DNA from: SAR86 cluster bacterium SAR86B
GTDB lineage: Bacteria > Pseudomonadota > Gammaproteobacteria > Magnimaribacterales > D2472
Direction of reading: 5' to 3'
Length of the DNA: 64,000 nucleotides
Assembly: GCA_905182885.1 (NCBI GenBank)
Contig: CAJJCW010000001.1
Location: 124,001-188,000 of the forward strand
A model generated the notes under the pieces. The model was given only the letters and a program-made list of their open reading frames with translations. It was not told the DNA's origin and ran no database searches. Within the stretch, counting starts at the first letter, position 1. Each line of letters starts with the position of its first letter. The translations under genes were made by a program, and so were the position numbers. Below are positions 40,505 to 49,983 of the stretch, one piece after another.

Positions 40505-41322
40505 TAGGCAAAATAGTTGATTAAGACAACAAGGATGGGCATAGAAGGGAGATGTGAATCTATTCTATCCAAAATACCTCCGTGACCTGGGAGGATTGAT
40601 CCTGTATCTTTAACCCCGCTTTGTCTTTTAAGGAAGCTAAAAAAGTAATCCCCGGCAAAGGAAAAAAAAGATCCAATAATCAACAAAGGAATAATAATCC
40701 AGTTGAGATTTAATAGAAAAGATAGAAATACTCCAAATAATCCTGCTCCAATTACTCCTCCAATAAAGCCTTCAACTGTTTTATTTGGGCTAATATTTTT
40801 CAACAAAGGTGTTTTTCCTAAGGCAGAGCCAATCAAATAAGCCGAGCTATCGGAGATAGCTGAATTAAAAACAATAATTAAAAAAAGATAGAAATTAGAT
40901 ACTGATAAAAAACTATCATGGTTTACAAGAAAAATTGAGCTAGCTAAGAATCCTAAAGGGAGTAATGATCTTAGAAGTGTGTTGTTAAAAGAAATATTTT
41001 TGAATTTATCTAACTTATTCAAAATTAAGCAGGTACTAAAAAAGACCCACAGCATAGAAATACCTAAAGTATAAAGAAATAAAAATTTAGATGAAAATGC
41101 TAGAAAGAGAGCTAAAAATATAAGAATTGAAATAACGTCCAAGGTGAAGCTTTTGTCTTGAGAGTTGGCTCTCCATTCCGAAATTGCAAGAATGGTTATG
41201 GCAATAATGGCTGCATAGAAAAAATATAAATTTTCTAAATAAATTAAAATGACTAGAGGCATGATTATGCCCAATCCAGTTAATGATCTAGTTATAAATT
41301 TTGATTTAAACTCTTTTTCCAA
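40504..41322 (-). CDS. cdsA: Phosphatidate cytidylyltransferase
   Basis: Makes CDP-diacylglycerol in the inner membrane. About seven to eight membrane helices; C-terminal family signature around SDSSAYLIGSALGKTPLLKNISPNKTVEG and GSILPGHGGILDRIDS, with the metal-binding acids. 272 residues, E. coli 285. The start lies 17 bases inside uppS; the uppS-cdsA-dxr order is conserved. Confidence 0.95.
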   Translation of the reverse strand: MEKEFKSKFITRSLTGLGIIMPLVILIYLENLYFFYAAIIAITILAISEWRANSQDKSFTLDVISILIFLALFLAFSSKFLFLYTLGISMLWVFFSTCLILNKLDKFKNISFNNTLLRSLLPLGFLASSIFLVNHDSFLSVSNFYLFLIIVFNSAISDSSAYLIGSALGKTPLLKNISPNKTVEGFIGGVIGAGLFGVFLSFLLNLNWIIIPLLIIGSFFSFAGDYFFSFLKRQSGVKDTGSILPGHGGILDRIDSHLPSMPILVVLINYFA

Positions 41323-42034
41323 ACCTTCTACTCACTTTTTTGAAATTTGCTATACATTTAATAAAATCTTCTTTTGAAAAATCTGGCCAGTACTTATCAA
41401 CAAATAATATTTCTGAATAAGCAACTTGATATAAAAGGAAGTTACTTATTCTTCTATCGCCTCCAGTTCTGATTAATAAATCAACATTGCTTACTGGAGA
41501 GCAAGAGTATTCATTTACAAGATCTTCATTTATATCTGATAGTTGAATTTTTCCTTGCTGGACTCTGGATGAAATTTCTTTTGTTAAGTCTACAATATCC
41601 TGCCTGCCTCCATAACCAAGAGCAACATTTAATTGTAATGACGGATTTTCTGAGAAAGTAGCATTTTCAGCTTCTTTAATTTTTTTTATTATCTTTTCTC
41701 CGAAGTCATCTGTATGACCAAAGAACTTTAGCTTAACTTTTTGCTCTGTAAGTTCAGGTACTTGGTCTTCAATGGCCTTGAGTACTAATTGTTTTATTGC
41801 CTCTATCTCAGGCTTTGGTCGAGACCAATTCTCAGAACTAAATGCATATAGTGTTAATGAATCAATATTTTGCCTTATAGATTCCTCAACTATAGCCCTA
41901 ACAACCTCAACTCCTTGCTTGTGACCCTTACTAACATTCAAAGAGTTAGCGATAGCCCACCGACCATTACCATCCATAATAATTGCAATATTTTTAGGAG
42001 TTTTTTGAGAGATTTTTTTGATTATGTTAGCCAT
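41306..42034 (-). CDS. uppS: Undecaprenyl diphosphate synthase (cis-prenyltransferase)
   Basis: Builds the C55 lipid carrier for peptidoglycan and O-antigen. Motifs: IAIIMDGNGRWA with the catalytic Asp, GHKQGVEVVRAIVEE, TLYAFSSENWSRP, LNVALGYGGRQDI and the C-terminal DLLIRTGGDRRISNFLLYQVAYSEILF. 242 residues, E. coli 253. The final segment RVSRRFGKRV is typical. Overlaps cdsA by 17 bases and lies 10 bases after frr. Confidence 0.97.
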   Translation of the reverse strand: MANIIKKISQKTPKNIAIIMDGNGRWAIANSLNVSKGHKQGVEVVRAIVEESIRQNIDSLTLYAFSSENWSRPKPEIEAIKQLVLKAIEDQVPELTEQKVKLKFFGHTDDFGEKIIKKIKEAENATFSENPSLQLNVALGYGGRQDIVDLTKEISSRVQQGKIQLSDINEDLVNEYSCSPVSNVDLLIRTGGDRRISNFLLYQVAYSEILFVDKYWPDFSKEDFIKCIANFKKVSRRFGKRV

Positions 42035-42044
42035 GATTGGCTAT

Positions 42045-42599
42045 CTAAATTTCTAATAAGTCAGATTCTTTATTTTTCAGCTCTAAATCTACAAGACCTA
42101 TAAATTTATTAGTTTCTTTTTGAATAAGGTCTTCTAGGCGCTTAAGATCATCTTCAGAAATATCTCCAGCTGACTGGCTTTCTTTAGCTTCTTGATTAGC
42201 ATCTCTTCTTCCATTTCTAATAGAAACCCTTGCATTTTCAGCTTCAGATCTAGCTTGCTTGATATAATCCTGTCTTGTCTCTTCCGTTAAAGTAGGCATC
42301 GTAACTCTTATTAGGTCTGATGAGGTGCTAGGATTTAGACCTAGATTTGCATTCATAATGGCTTTTTCTATTTCAGGTATTAAGCTTTTATCCCATGGCG
42401 AGATGACTAATGATCTACCCTCTTCAACATTAATATTTGCCGCTTGGTTTAAAGCTGTCAAGTTACCGTAGTAGTCAATTTTTACATCATCCAGTAAAGA
42501 TGGATTAGCTCTACCTGTTCTAATTTTATTGAACGCTTGATGAAGTGATGAAAGTGATTTATCCATTCTCTCGGAAGTCTTGTTGATTAAATCATTCAT
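42045..42599 (-). CDS. frr: Ribosome recycling factor
   Basis: Splits post-termination ribosomes together with EF-G. 184 residues, E. coli 185. Three-helix bundle plus small domain; FNKIRTGRANPSLLDDVKIDYYGNLTALNQAANI and ISPWDKSLIPEIEKAIMNANLGLNPS are hallmark segments. One base separates it from pyrH upstream. Part of the conserved rpsB-tsf-pyrH-frr block. Confidence 0.98.
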   Translation of the reverse strand: MNDLINKTSERMDKSLSSLHQAFNKIRTGRANPSLLDDVKIDYYGNLTALNQAANINVEEGRSLVISPWDKSLIPEIEKAIMNANLGLNPSTSSDLIRVTMPTLTEETRQDYIKQARSEAENARVSIRNGRRDANQEAKESQSAGDISEDDLKRLEDLIQKETNKFIGLVDLELKNKESDLLEI

Positions 42600-42600
42600 A

Positions 42601-43314
42601 TTATGATATTAACGTACCTATTTTCTCACCGCAAACTATATCTTTCAAAGCATTTGGAGTATTAACATTAAAAACTCTAATTGGTAGATGATGGTCTCTT
42701 GCGAGTGTCAGCGCAGTAGCATCCATTACCTTTAAATTTTTTGATATAGCTTCATCAAACGATAATTCTGGATAAAATTTTGCATTTTTGTTTATTTCAG
42801 GATCTGCATCGAAAACGCCATCGACTCTTGTTGCTTTAAGCATTAGTTCAGATTGAGTCTCAATTGCTCGAAGGCACCCAGCTGTATCTGTTGTAAAGAA
42901 TGGGTTACCTGTTCCTGCTGTAAAAATAACAACATACCCATCACTTAGAAGTTGAATCGCAAGTCTTCTATCATAATGCTCGACCAATCCACCCATAGGG
43001 ATAGCAGACATTACTCTAGTTTTAATACCAGCTCTTTCTAAAGAATCTCTTAAGGCAATACCATTCATAACTGTTGCAAGCATGCCCATATGGTCGCCTG
43101 CGACTCTGTCCATACCAGCTTTGCTTAATTTCTCGCCTCTAAAAAGATTCCCCCCGCCAATAACTATACCTATTTGAGCGCCGAGCTCTGTGCAAGACCC
43201 AACTGAAGAGGCCATGCTATCTAGAATTTTAGGATCTATGCCGTGCTCGTCATCACCAGCAACAGACTCTCCGCTAAATTTTACGAGGATTCTTTTGTGT
43301 GAAAGTGTAGACAT
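42601..43314 (-). CDS. pyrH: Uridylate kinase
   Basis: Phosphorylates UMP to UDP; amino-acid-kinase fold. Motifs [65 protein letters not shown] and the C-terminal [13 protein letters not shown]. 237 residues, E. coli 241. Only 3 bases separate it from tsf. Confidence 0.98.
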   Translation of the reverse strand: MSTLSHKRILVKFSGESVAGDDEHGIDPKILDSMASSVGSCTELGAQIGIVIGGGNLFRGEKLSKAGMDRVAGDHMGMLATVMNGIALRDSLERAGIKTRVMSAIPMGGLVEHYDRRLAIQLLSDGYVVIFTAGTGNPFFTTDTAGCLRAIETQSELMLKATRVDGVFDADPEINKNAKFYPELSFDEAISKNLKVMDATALTLARDHHLPIRVFNVNTPNALKDIVCGEKIGTLIS

Positions 43315-43317
43315 GAA

Positions 43318-44175
43318 TTATTTTAACTGCTCAGCTACCTCGTCTGCAAAACTCTTGGTTGAGACCTCAATACCTTCACCAACTTTAAGTCTAGAGAAAG
43401 ATTCAATTTTTGCATTATTAGCTTCTAATAATTTTTGAATAGAGGTATCTGGATCTTTAACAAACCCCTGAGACATTAATGAGACTTCAGATAAAAATCT
43501 ATTTAACTTACCTTCAATCATTTTTTCCATGATTTCTTGAGGCTTTCCTGATTCTTCTGCTTGAACTAAATATATTGCTTTCTCTCTTTCAAGAACTTGA
43601 GGATCAATATCATCCTGTGAAAGACATAGCGGGTTGAAAGCTGCAACGTGCATTGCGATATCCTTTGCAAGAGACTCATCTCCACCAGAAACAACTACAA
43701 GAGCTCCAAGCTTGGAGTCTGAGTGAAGGTAAACTCCTGCACTCATTCCTGAGTCAACACTTACTGTCTCAAGTCTTCTTAATTGAATATTTTCACCAAT
43801 GGTTTGGATTAAAGCCTTTCTTTTTTCTTCTATTTCTGAGTTTTCAAATTCTGAAATATCATCAACTTTTTTAGCAGATATGTAGTTATGAACTTCATCT
43901 GTAAAAGCTATGAAATTACTATCTTTGATTGCAAAGTCAGTTTCAGAATTTATTTCAATTAAAGTTGCAAAACCATCGCCTTGAGAAGTTCTTAAAATGC
44001 CATCCGCTGCAACTCTAGAAGCTTTTTTCTCAGCTTTTAATGCGCTATTTGATCTTAATAGATCTAAGGCTTTTTCGATATCTCCATCACATTCAACAAG
44101 TGCTTTTTTGCACTCCATCATAGCGACACCTGTCATATCTCTTAACTCTTTTACTTGAGATGCTTTAACTTCCAT
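43318..44175 (-). CDS. tsf: Translation elongation factor Ts
   Basis: Nucleotide exchange factor for EF-Tu. N-terminal UBA-like domain with VKELRDMTGVAMMECKKAL, core with the EF-Tu contact segment NSETDFAIKDSNF, then HVAAFNPL. 285 residues, E. coli 283. Two bases after rpsB on the same transcript. Confidence 0.98.
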   Translation of the reverse strand: MEVKASQVKELRDMTGVAMMECKKALVECDGDIEKALDLLRSNSALKAEKKASRVAADGILRTSQGDGFATLIEINSETDFAIKDSNFIAFTDEVHNYISAKKVDDISEFENSEIEEKRKALIQTIGENIQLRRLETVSVDSGMSAGVYLHSDSKLGALVVVSGGDESLAKDIAMHVAAFNPLCLSQDDIDPQVLEREKAIYLVQAEESGKPQEIMEKMIEGKLNRFLSEVSLMSQGFVKDPDTSIQKLLEANNAKIESFSRLKVGEGIEVSTKSFADEVAEQLK

Positions 44176-44177
44176 TT

Positions 44178-45068
44178 TTATTTTTCTTCCTTTTCTTTTG
44201 GTTCTTCAACTGCAACTTCTTCAACTGCAACTTCTTCAACTGCAACTTCTTCAACTGCAACTTCTTCAACTGCAACTTCTTCAACTGCAACTTCTGTGAC
44301 TGTCGAGGCTTTCTCTGCTGCAATTTCTTTTTTGATTGTCTGGATAACTGGAGATTCTTTATCTTGTTTTGGAGAATATCCTTTTGAAGATTCTAGTCCT
44401 CTAGCACAAGCATCTGCAATAACTTTTGTGATCAGCCTAACCGATCTAATTGCATCATCATTTCCTGGAATAACCATATCAATCCCATCTGGGTCTGAAT
44501 TTGTATCTACTAAAGCTATAACAGGTATTCCCATTTTTCTAGCCTCTAAAACTGCAATCTTTTCATACTTTACATCTACAACAAAAATAGCATCTGGAAG
44601 ACCTTTCATATCTTTAATACCACCAACGCTAGCTTCTAGTTTTGTATGTTCCTTCTGCATGTCTACTGCTTCTTTTTTTATTAGCTTTTCTATTTTTCCG
44701 GAGGAGACCATTTCTTCTATATCTTGAAGTCTTCTAACAGAGCCTCTGATAGTTTTCCAATTTGTTAATGTTCCGCCTAGCCATCTCTTATTTACATAAG
44801 GAAGTCCGAGAGCTGTCGCTTCTTCTTGAATTGTTTTACTTGCTGATCTTTTTGTACCAACAAATAGGACTTTGTTACCTTTTGAGCATATATCTTCAAC
44901 CTTAGATGCCGCAGCATTAATTTGCTCCAGAGTTATATCAAGATTGATAATGCTTATTTGTTTTCTGGTATCAAAGATATATTGTTCCATTTTTGGATTC
45001 CAAAATCTTTTTTGATGACCGAAATGAACTCCTGCATGAAGCAGGTCTTTTACTGTGACTATACTCAT
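44178..45068 (-). CDS. rpsB: 30S ribosomal protein S2 with a repetitive acidic C-terminal tail
   Basis: Small-subunit protein that bridges head and body and recruits S1. Core motifs: [54 protein letters not shown] and [11 protein letters not shown]. 296 residues against 241 in E. coli: the extra residues are a C-terminal tail with the pentapeptide EVAVE repeated six times, ending EPKEKEEK. The tail is encoded by perfect 15-bp repeats. Head of the long minus-strand run down to tilS; preceded by a structured leader. Confidence 0.97.
   Translation of the reverse strand: MSIVTVKDLLHAGVHFGHQKRFWNPKMEQYIFDTRKQISIINLDITLEQINAAASKVEDICSKGNKVLFVGTKRSASKTIQEEATALGLPYVNKRWLGGTLTNWKTIRGSVRRLQDIEEMVSSGKIEKLIKKEAVDMQKEHTKLEASVGGIKDMKGLPDAIFVVDVKYEKIAVLEARKMGIPVIALVDTNSDPDGIDMVIPGNDDAIRSVRLITKVIADACARGLESSKGYSPKQDKESPVIQTIKKEIAAEKASTVTEVAVEEVAVEEVAVEEVAVEEVAVEEVAVEEPKEKEEK
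44206..44295. repeat. Six perfect tandem 15-bp repeats inside the 3' end of rpsB
   Basis: On the plus strand the unit TCAACTGCAACTTCT occurs six times in a row without a mismatch. Because the unit is a multiple of three, each copy adds one EVAVE pentapeptide to S2 and copy-number change keeps the frame. The antisense ORF 44155-44727 of the ORF track is only a read-through of this repeat. Confidence 0.95.
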
Positions 45069-45076
45069 TTTAATTT

Positions 45077-45136
45077 TCCTTTGGGGTTATTCTCCAATCC
45101 CTTTAAAGTTGACTCAATTGAGCACCCCAACTTTAA
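45077..45136 (-). promoter_or_regulatory. Candidate structured rpsB leader (possible S2 autoregulatory element)
   Basis: In the minus-strand transcript TTAAAGTTG and CAACTTTAA form a perfect 9-bp stem. It encloses GGGTG, an inner CTC-AATT-GAG hairpin, and a T. The unpaired GGGU can pair with ACCC of AACCCCAAAGGA, which includes and borders the Shine-Dalgarno AAGGA of rpsB, giving a possible pseudoknot that would hide the ribosome binding site. E. coli S2 is known to repress its own rpsB-tsf message through its leader. Folding judged by eye; regulation here is inference. Confidence 0.5.
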
Positions 45137-45198
45137 GATTCTAGGACCTTCGTGTTTAAAGTTCGTGTATTCTATAGAAAAAAGGCTCTAATTTAAAG

Positions 45199-45860
45199 CT
45201 ATTCAGCATTAAAAAAATCTTCTAAGTCATACATTTTTGGAGATTTAGAAGAGATTAACTTTGAAATTTCTATAGCTCCCTCTGCAAAGACCTTTCTTGA
45301 AAGAGCTTCATGCTTAAATTCTATGTAATCAGAATCACTAGAGAAAATAACTTTATGAATTCCAAATACATCCTCAACCCTTTTAGATTCAATATTTAAT
45401 GATAAAATATTATTAGCTATATCGGCTATTTCAATAACTTTTTTAAGTTCTAAAGCTGTTCCGGAAGGGGAGTCAACTTTTTCAGTATGGTGAACTTCTT
45501 CAATAGTACAGTTGAGCTTATTATTGTTTGATTCAAGAAAGTCTTGAATTGATTTCTTTATTATAAAAATCCCTTTACTCATATTAAAGGCTAGTAATAT
45601 TGGTATTTTTTTTGAAGCTTCTTTAATAGCACTCAATTCGGCTTGATTGAATCCAGTTGTGCCTATTACCATGGGATATTATTGTCTAAACAATCTTCTA
45701 GAATATTTAATGTTGATGAGGGTCTAGAAAAATCAATTAATACGTCTGCATTTTTAATATTCTTATCATGAATGAGGTTAAGATCATTTTGCTGAGTAGC
45801 AATATCTGCAATAGACGACCCCATCTTTCCAGATAGTCCATTTATAAAGACCTTAATCAT
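45199..45860 (-). CDS. dapB: 4-hydroxy-tetrahydrodipicolinate reductase DapB (one frameshift in this sequence)
   Basis: NAD(P)H-dependent reductase of lysine/DAP synthesis. N-terminal INGLSGKMGSSIA Rossmann motif, LIDFSRPSST, VIGTTGFN, and the active-site EVHHTEKVDSPSGTALEL. The frame breaks at 45670: CCCATGGTAATAGGC needs one more C to read IPMVIGTTGF. The corrected protein has about 220 residues, shorter than E. coli (273); the loss is mainly between the Rossmann start and the DFSRP segment. Two bases after dnaJ, as in Pseudomonas, but followed by rpsB instead of carA. Confidence 0.93.
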
Positions 45861-45861
45861 A

Positions 45862-46965
45862 TCAATCTTGTTTTTGACTTGAGGCTTTGATAAATGATTC
45901 AGTGCCTGGATAATTTTTTGATTGGTTTAATGAGTCAGTAAATTCTTTCAAAAGTTTTGTCTGTTTTTTGTCTAGATTTGATGGAGTTTCTACAATAACT
46001 CTGCATAAAATATCTCCCCTTCTAGGGTCTCTGACAACAGCAGCTCCCTTGCCTCTAATCCTAAAAATCTTTCCAGTCTGAGTTTGAGATGGAATTTTTA
46101 AAGATAAAGTGCCCTCTAGAGTTGGGACTTTAATTGACCCACCTATGACTGATATTTCAAATGGAATTGGAGTTTCAAGATATAGATCTTTACCTTCTCT
46201 TTCAAAAATTGGACTTTCATTAACTCTGATTGCTACAAAAAGATCTCCTGACTGACCTCCTTTCTCCCACTCTCCCTCTCCAGTTAACCTAACCTTATCT
46301 CCATTATCAACGCCAGCAGGTATGTTCACTGAAAGAGTTTTATTTTCTTTAGTAGCACCAATGCCCCTACATGGTTTACATTGATCCTTGATAATTTGTC
46401 CGGATCCAGAACATGCTGGGCAGGCCTGTTGAACTGAAAAAAAACCTTGCTGCATTCTTACCTGACCAACACCATTACAACTCGAACAAGAAATAGGACT
46501 TGAACCATCAGCGGCACCACTGCCATTACAATCATTGCATGATTTATGAGACGGTATTTTTATCTTTTTTTGAATTCCAAGAACTGCTTCTTTCAAAGAT
46601 AGATCCATATTATATTGAAGATCAGAACCCCTTCTAGTTCTTCTTGATGAAGATCGAGTTCCAAAGACATCACCGAAAATATCACCGAAAATATCATTAA
46701 TATTTACATCATTGATATTTGGTCCGCCGCCATTCATACCATCAAGACCAGCATGACCATATTGATCATAGGCTGATTTTTTCTGAGTATCAGACAAAAC
46801 TTCATAGGCTTCTGCAGATTCTTTAAATTTAGAAGAAGCATCCGGACTATCTGGATTTCTATCTGGATGATATTTCATTGCCTTCTTTTTAAAGGCTTTC
46901 TTTATTTCAGCAGCAGAAGCATCTCGAGAGACTTCTAAAGTTTCGTAATAGTCTCTCTTTGACAT
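45862..46965 (-). CDS. dnaJ: Chaperone protein DnaJ
   Basis: Hsp40 co-chaperone of DnaK. J domain residues 4-70 with [11 protein letters not shown] (HPD motif), Gly-rich linker (GDIFGDVFG), four CxxCxGxG zinc repeats ([33 protein letters not shown]), then the two C-terminal substrate-binding domains. 367 residues, E. coli 376. Twelve bases after dnaK, followed 1 base later by dapB. Confidence 0.97.
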   Translation of the reverse strand: MSKRDYYETLEVSRDASAAEIKKAFKKKAMKYHPDRNPDSPDASSKFKESAEAYEVLSDTQKKSAYDQYGHAGLDGMNGGGPNINDVNINDIFGDIFGDVFGTRSSSRRTRRGSDLQYNMDLSLKEAVLGIQKKIKIPSHKSCNDCNGSGAADGSSPISCSSCNGVGQVRMQQGFFSVQQACPACSGSGQIIKDQCKPCRGIGATKENKTLSVNIPAGVDNGDKVRLTGEGEWEKGGQSGDLFVAIRVNESPIFEREGKDLYLETPIPFEISVIGGSIKVPTLEGTLSLKIPSQTQTGKIFRIRGKGAAVVRDPRRGDILCRVIVETPSNLDKKQTKLLKEFTDSLNQSKNYPGTESFIKASSQKQD

Positions 46966-46977
46966 CTTATAACTAAA

Positions 46978-48920
46978 TTATTTATCTTCTTTTTTATCTT
47001 CGTCTTCTTCAACTTCCTCAACTTCTTTAACTTCTTCATATTCTGCATCAACTGTATTGTCAGAAGTCTCATCTGAAGGTTCGCCTGGCTGACCTTCACC
47101 TGCTTCTTGAGCATAAAGTTTTTGAGTTAAAGGAGTTAGAACATCGTTTAAACTTTTTGTTGATGATTCTATGGCTTCTAAGTCTTCTGATCCAATAGAC
47201 TCTTCAAGACTGACAACAGCTTCTTCAACTTGCTGTTTTTCTTCATCAGTTATCTTGTCTCCAGAGTCTTCAATAGTTTTTCTAGTTGCATGAACTAGCA
47301 TGTCTGCATTATTTTTTGCCTTAACAATCTCTTCAAACTTTTTATCATCCTCAGCATTAGCCTCGGCGTCTTTGACCATATTTTCAATATCTTCATCTGA
47401 AAGCCCACTTGAAGCTTTAATACTATAGATTGTTCTTTACCAGAGTTTTTATCCTTAGCAGATACATTTAATATTCCATTGGCATCAAGATCAAAAGAAA
47501 CTTCAATCTGAGGCATCCCTCTACTTGCTGGAGGAATGTCTGCTAAATTAAATTGCCCAAGAGATTTATTTTGAGATGCCTGTGTTCTCTCTCCTTGAAT
47601 AACATGAACGGTTACTGCTGTCTGATTGTCCTCAGCGGTAGAAAATACCTGAGATTTTTGTGTTGGAATCGTTGTATTTTTTTCTATCAAAGGAGTTGCA
47701 ACCCCTCCAAGAGTCTCAATACCTAGTGTTAAAGGGGTAACATCTAGTAGTAAAACATCAGTTGTATCTCCAGATAAAACAGATCCTTGGATAGCAGCTC
47801 CAACTGCAACAGCTTCATCAGGGTTTAGATCCTTTCTAGGCTCTTTACCAAAGAATTCTGAAACCTTTTTTTGAACAAGAGGCATTCTTGTTTGGCCGCC
47901 AACTAATAGAATTTCTGAAATATCTTTTTTTGCTAATTTTGCATCTTTCAGTGCAATTTTTAATGGCTCAAGACTTCTGTCTACCAGATCTTCTACTAAA
48001 GATTCTAATTTAGCTCTCGTTATCTTATGAACAAAATGTTTAGGGCCTGAACTGTCTGCAGTAATATATGGAAGGTTGACTTCGGTTTGCTCAGCAGAAG
48101 ATAGCTCTATTTTTGCTTTTTCAGCAGCTTCCTTTAATCTTTGAAGGGCTAAAGGATCGCTCTTTAAATCAAAACCCGATTCTTCTTTAAATTGCTCAAC
48201 AAAGAAATCAATTAATCTTAAATCAAAATCTTCTCCACCTAGAAAAGTATCTCCATTTGTGGAAAGTACTTCAAATTGATGTTCGCCATCAACATCTGAT
48301 ATTTCAATAATTGAGATATCAAAAGTACCTCCTCCAAGATCATAGACTGCTATTGTTGAATCGCCTTTATGTTTATCCAGACCATAGGCTAGAGCTGCCG
48401 CTGTAGGCTCATTAATTATTCGTTTAACATCAAGTCCTGCAATTTTTCCAGCATCCTTGGTTGCCTGTCTTTGAGAGTCATTAAAGTAGGCCGGAACCGT
48501 TATTACCGCTTCTTTAACTTCATGACCTAAATAGTCTTCAGCTGTTTTTTTCATTTTTTTCAAAATTTCAGCTGCAACTTGAGGTGGTGCTAATTTTTTA
48601 TTAGATGCCTCAACCCATGCGTCTCCGTTATCAGCTTTGATAATTTTATAAGGCACCATGTCAGCATCCTTGCTAACCACCTCATCATCAAACCTTCTAC
48701 CAATTAACCTTTTAATTGCGTATAACGTATTTTCTGGATTAGTAACTGCCTGCCTTTTAGCCGGCATTCCAACTAATACTTCATCATTATCAGTATATGC
48801 AATAACAGATGGAGTTGTTCTTCCACCTTCTGCATTCTCAATAACTTTTTGTTGCTGGCCTTCAATCACCGCCACACAACTGTTTGTAGTTCCAAGATCA
48901 ATTCCAATTATTTTTGACAT
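46978..48920 (-). CDS. dnaK: Chaperone protein DnaK (one frameshift in this sequence)
   Basis: Hsp70 ATPase chaperone. [18 protein letters not shown] at the start, [27 protein letters not shown], linker [15 protein letters not shown]. The frame breaks near 47430: the sequence reads ATA GTA TTAAAG where ATA GTA ATT AAA GCT is expected, so one A is missing; restoring it joins EQSIV to [20 protein letters not shown]. The corrected protein has 647 residues with an acidic C-terminal tail ending in [10 protein letters not shown]. Between grpE and dnaJ. Confidence 0.96.
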
Positions 48921-48930
48921 AATATTTCCT

Positions 48931-49497
48931 CTAATTTTTAATTACTGTCACTCTTGCAGGTCTAACTAACCTAGAGTGGAGTTCCCAGCCTCTTTGGAAA
49001 ATATTTCCAATAGAGCCATTTTCTTTACTTTCATCTTTTTCCATTGTCACAGCTTCGTGTTTCTCAGGATTAAAATCTTCATTAACAGGGTAGATGGGTA
49101 TCATCCCAAATTTATCAAGGGCTGATTCAAAAGACTTAAGAGTTAACTCAATACCTTCTTTGTCTTCTTTGGTAGCATTCTCAGAGAGATTGTTTAGGGC
49201 ATGCTCTAAATTATCAATAACTGGAAGTAGTTCTGCTAATAGTTTTTCAACTCCATATTTGTGGGCTTTTTCAACCTCAGCTAGAGTTCTTTTTAAAGCA
49301 TTATCTAAATCAGCCTTCGCTCTAAGAGAAGCTTTTTCTAAATCTTCATTCTTATCTAATAGTTCCTCATAGGTATCTGATCCCATGTTTGAATTAGATT
49401 CAATATCCATTTCAACCTCAGGGGATACTTCTTCATTGGGAAGTTCGCTTATATCTATATCTAAATCAATATCTTTAGATTTTTTTTGTTTTGCCAT
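48931..49497 (-). CDS. grpE: Nucleotide exchange factor GrpE
   Basis: Releases ADP from DnaK. Acidic disordered N terminus (about residues 1-45), long coiled coil, then the beta-domain with [20 protein letters not shown] and the C-terminal [19 protein letters not shown]. 188 residues, E. coli 197. First gene of grpE-dnaK-dnaJ-dapB; a sigma-32-type promoter stands just upstream. Confidence 0.97.
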   Translation of the reverse strand: MAKQKKSKDIDLDIDISELPNEEVSPEVEMDIESNSNMGSDTYEELLDKNEDLEKASLRAKADLDNALKRTLAEVEKAHKYGVEKLLAELLPVIDNLEHALNNLSENATKEDKEGIELTLKSFESALDKFGMIPIYPVNEDFNPEKHEAVTMEKDESKENGSIGNIFQRGWELHSRLVRPARVTVIKN

Positions 49498-49519
49498 AGT
49501 TATATCCTGTTAAAAGGAT

Positions 49520-49547
49520 ATATTGGGATTTAAATTTTCACTTCAAG
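49520..49547 (-). promoter_or_regulatory. Sigma-32-type heat-shock promoter of grpE-dnaK-dnaJ
   Basis: On the minus strand CTCTTGAAG is followed by a 13-base spacer and CCCAATAT, very close to the E. coli RpoH consensus CTTGAAA-N13-17-CCCCATNT. It lies 23 bases upstream of the grpE ATG, between grpE and fur. The predicted start near 49513 leaves a short leader with AGGAT as ribosome binding site. Confidence 0.75.
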
Positions 49548-49560
49548 AGGTGAAATGAAT

Positions 49561-49983
49561 TTATGTTTGAATTTTTTTTACGTAAAGGACCATGCTGTGG
49601 TCGACTAGTTCATAGCCAGCTTTCTTGGCTATATCATGCTGGAGTTGCTCTAAACTCTCATCATGAAACTCCATTACCTGACCAGTATCAACGCAAACCA
49701 TATGATCATGATGCTCATCAGAATTAATTTCATACACTGCTTTATTGTCTTCAAAATGATGTTTTTTAACCATTCCAGCTGATTCAAATTGCGTTAAAAC
49801 TCTGTATACGGATGCTAAACCTATATTTTCACCCATTTGTATTAGCTCTTTATAGATATCTTCAGCACTAAAATGAACATCTTGATAGGCTGTCGAAGCA
49901 AGAACTTCCATAATTTTAATTCTAGGAGTGGTGGCCTTTAAGCCTGCTTTTTTTAATTCTTCGTTTTTATTGTCTGAGTTCAT
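49561..49983 (-). CDS. fur: Ferric uptake regulator Fur
   Basis: Iron-responsive repressor. Winged-helix N terminus with LKKAGLKATTPRIKIMEVL and ASVYRVLTQFESAGMVKKHHFE; metal-binding region HHDHMVCVDTGQVMEF. The first Cys is present but the second Cys of the E. coli CxxC is Thr, as in Pseudomonas Fur (CVDTG), so it lacks the structural CxxC zinc site. 140 residues. Divergent from bamE, the conserved fur-bamE (omlA) pair. No clear Fur box seen near it. Confidence 0.96.
   Translation of the reverse strand: MNSDNKNEELKKAGLKATTPRIKIMEVLASTAYQDVHFSAEDIYKELIQMGENIGLASVYRVLTQFESAGMVKKHHFEDNKAVYEINSDEHHDHMVCVDTGQVMEFHDESLEQLQHDIAKKAGYELVDHSMVLYVKKIQT

Noticed and set aside
44206-44295. Regular repeats that might suggest a CRISPR-like array
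   Set aside because: Units are contiguous without spacers and lie in frame inside rpsB.
44155-44727. 190-residue plus-strand ORF with TATSS repeats opposite rpsB
   Set aside because: It is the antisense reading of the 15-bp repeats and of the S2 core; no start signal or family resemblance.
46978-48920. Programmed frameshifting in dnaK, or a split dnaK
   Set aside because: The break is at TTAAAG with no slippery heptamer or pause structure evident, and similar breaks occur in unrelated genes nearby; one missing A explains it.
49498-49521. ATATCC-TTTTAACA-GGATAT hairpin covering the grpE Shine-Dalgarno, like an RNA thermometer
   Set aside because: The 5' arm overlaps the -10 element of the sigma-32 promoter, so it would not be in that transcript; the stem is also only 6 bp.
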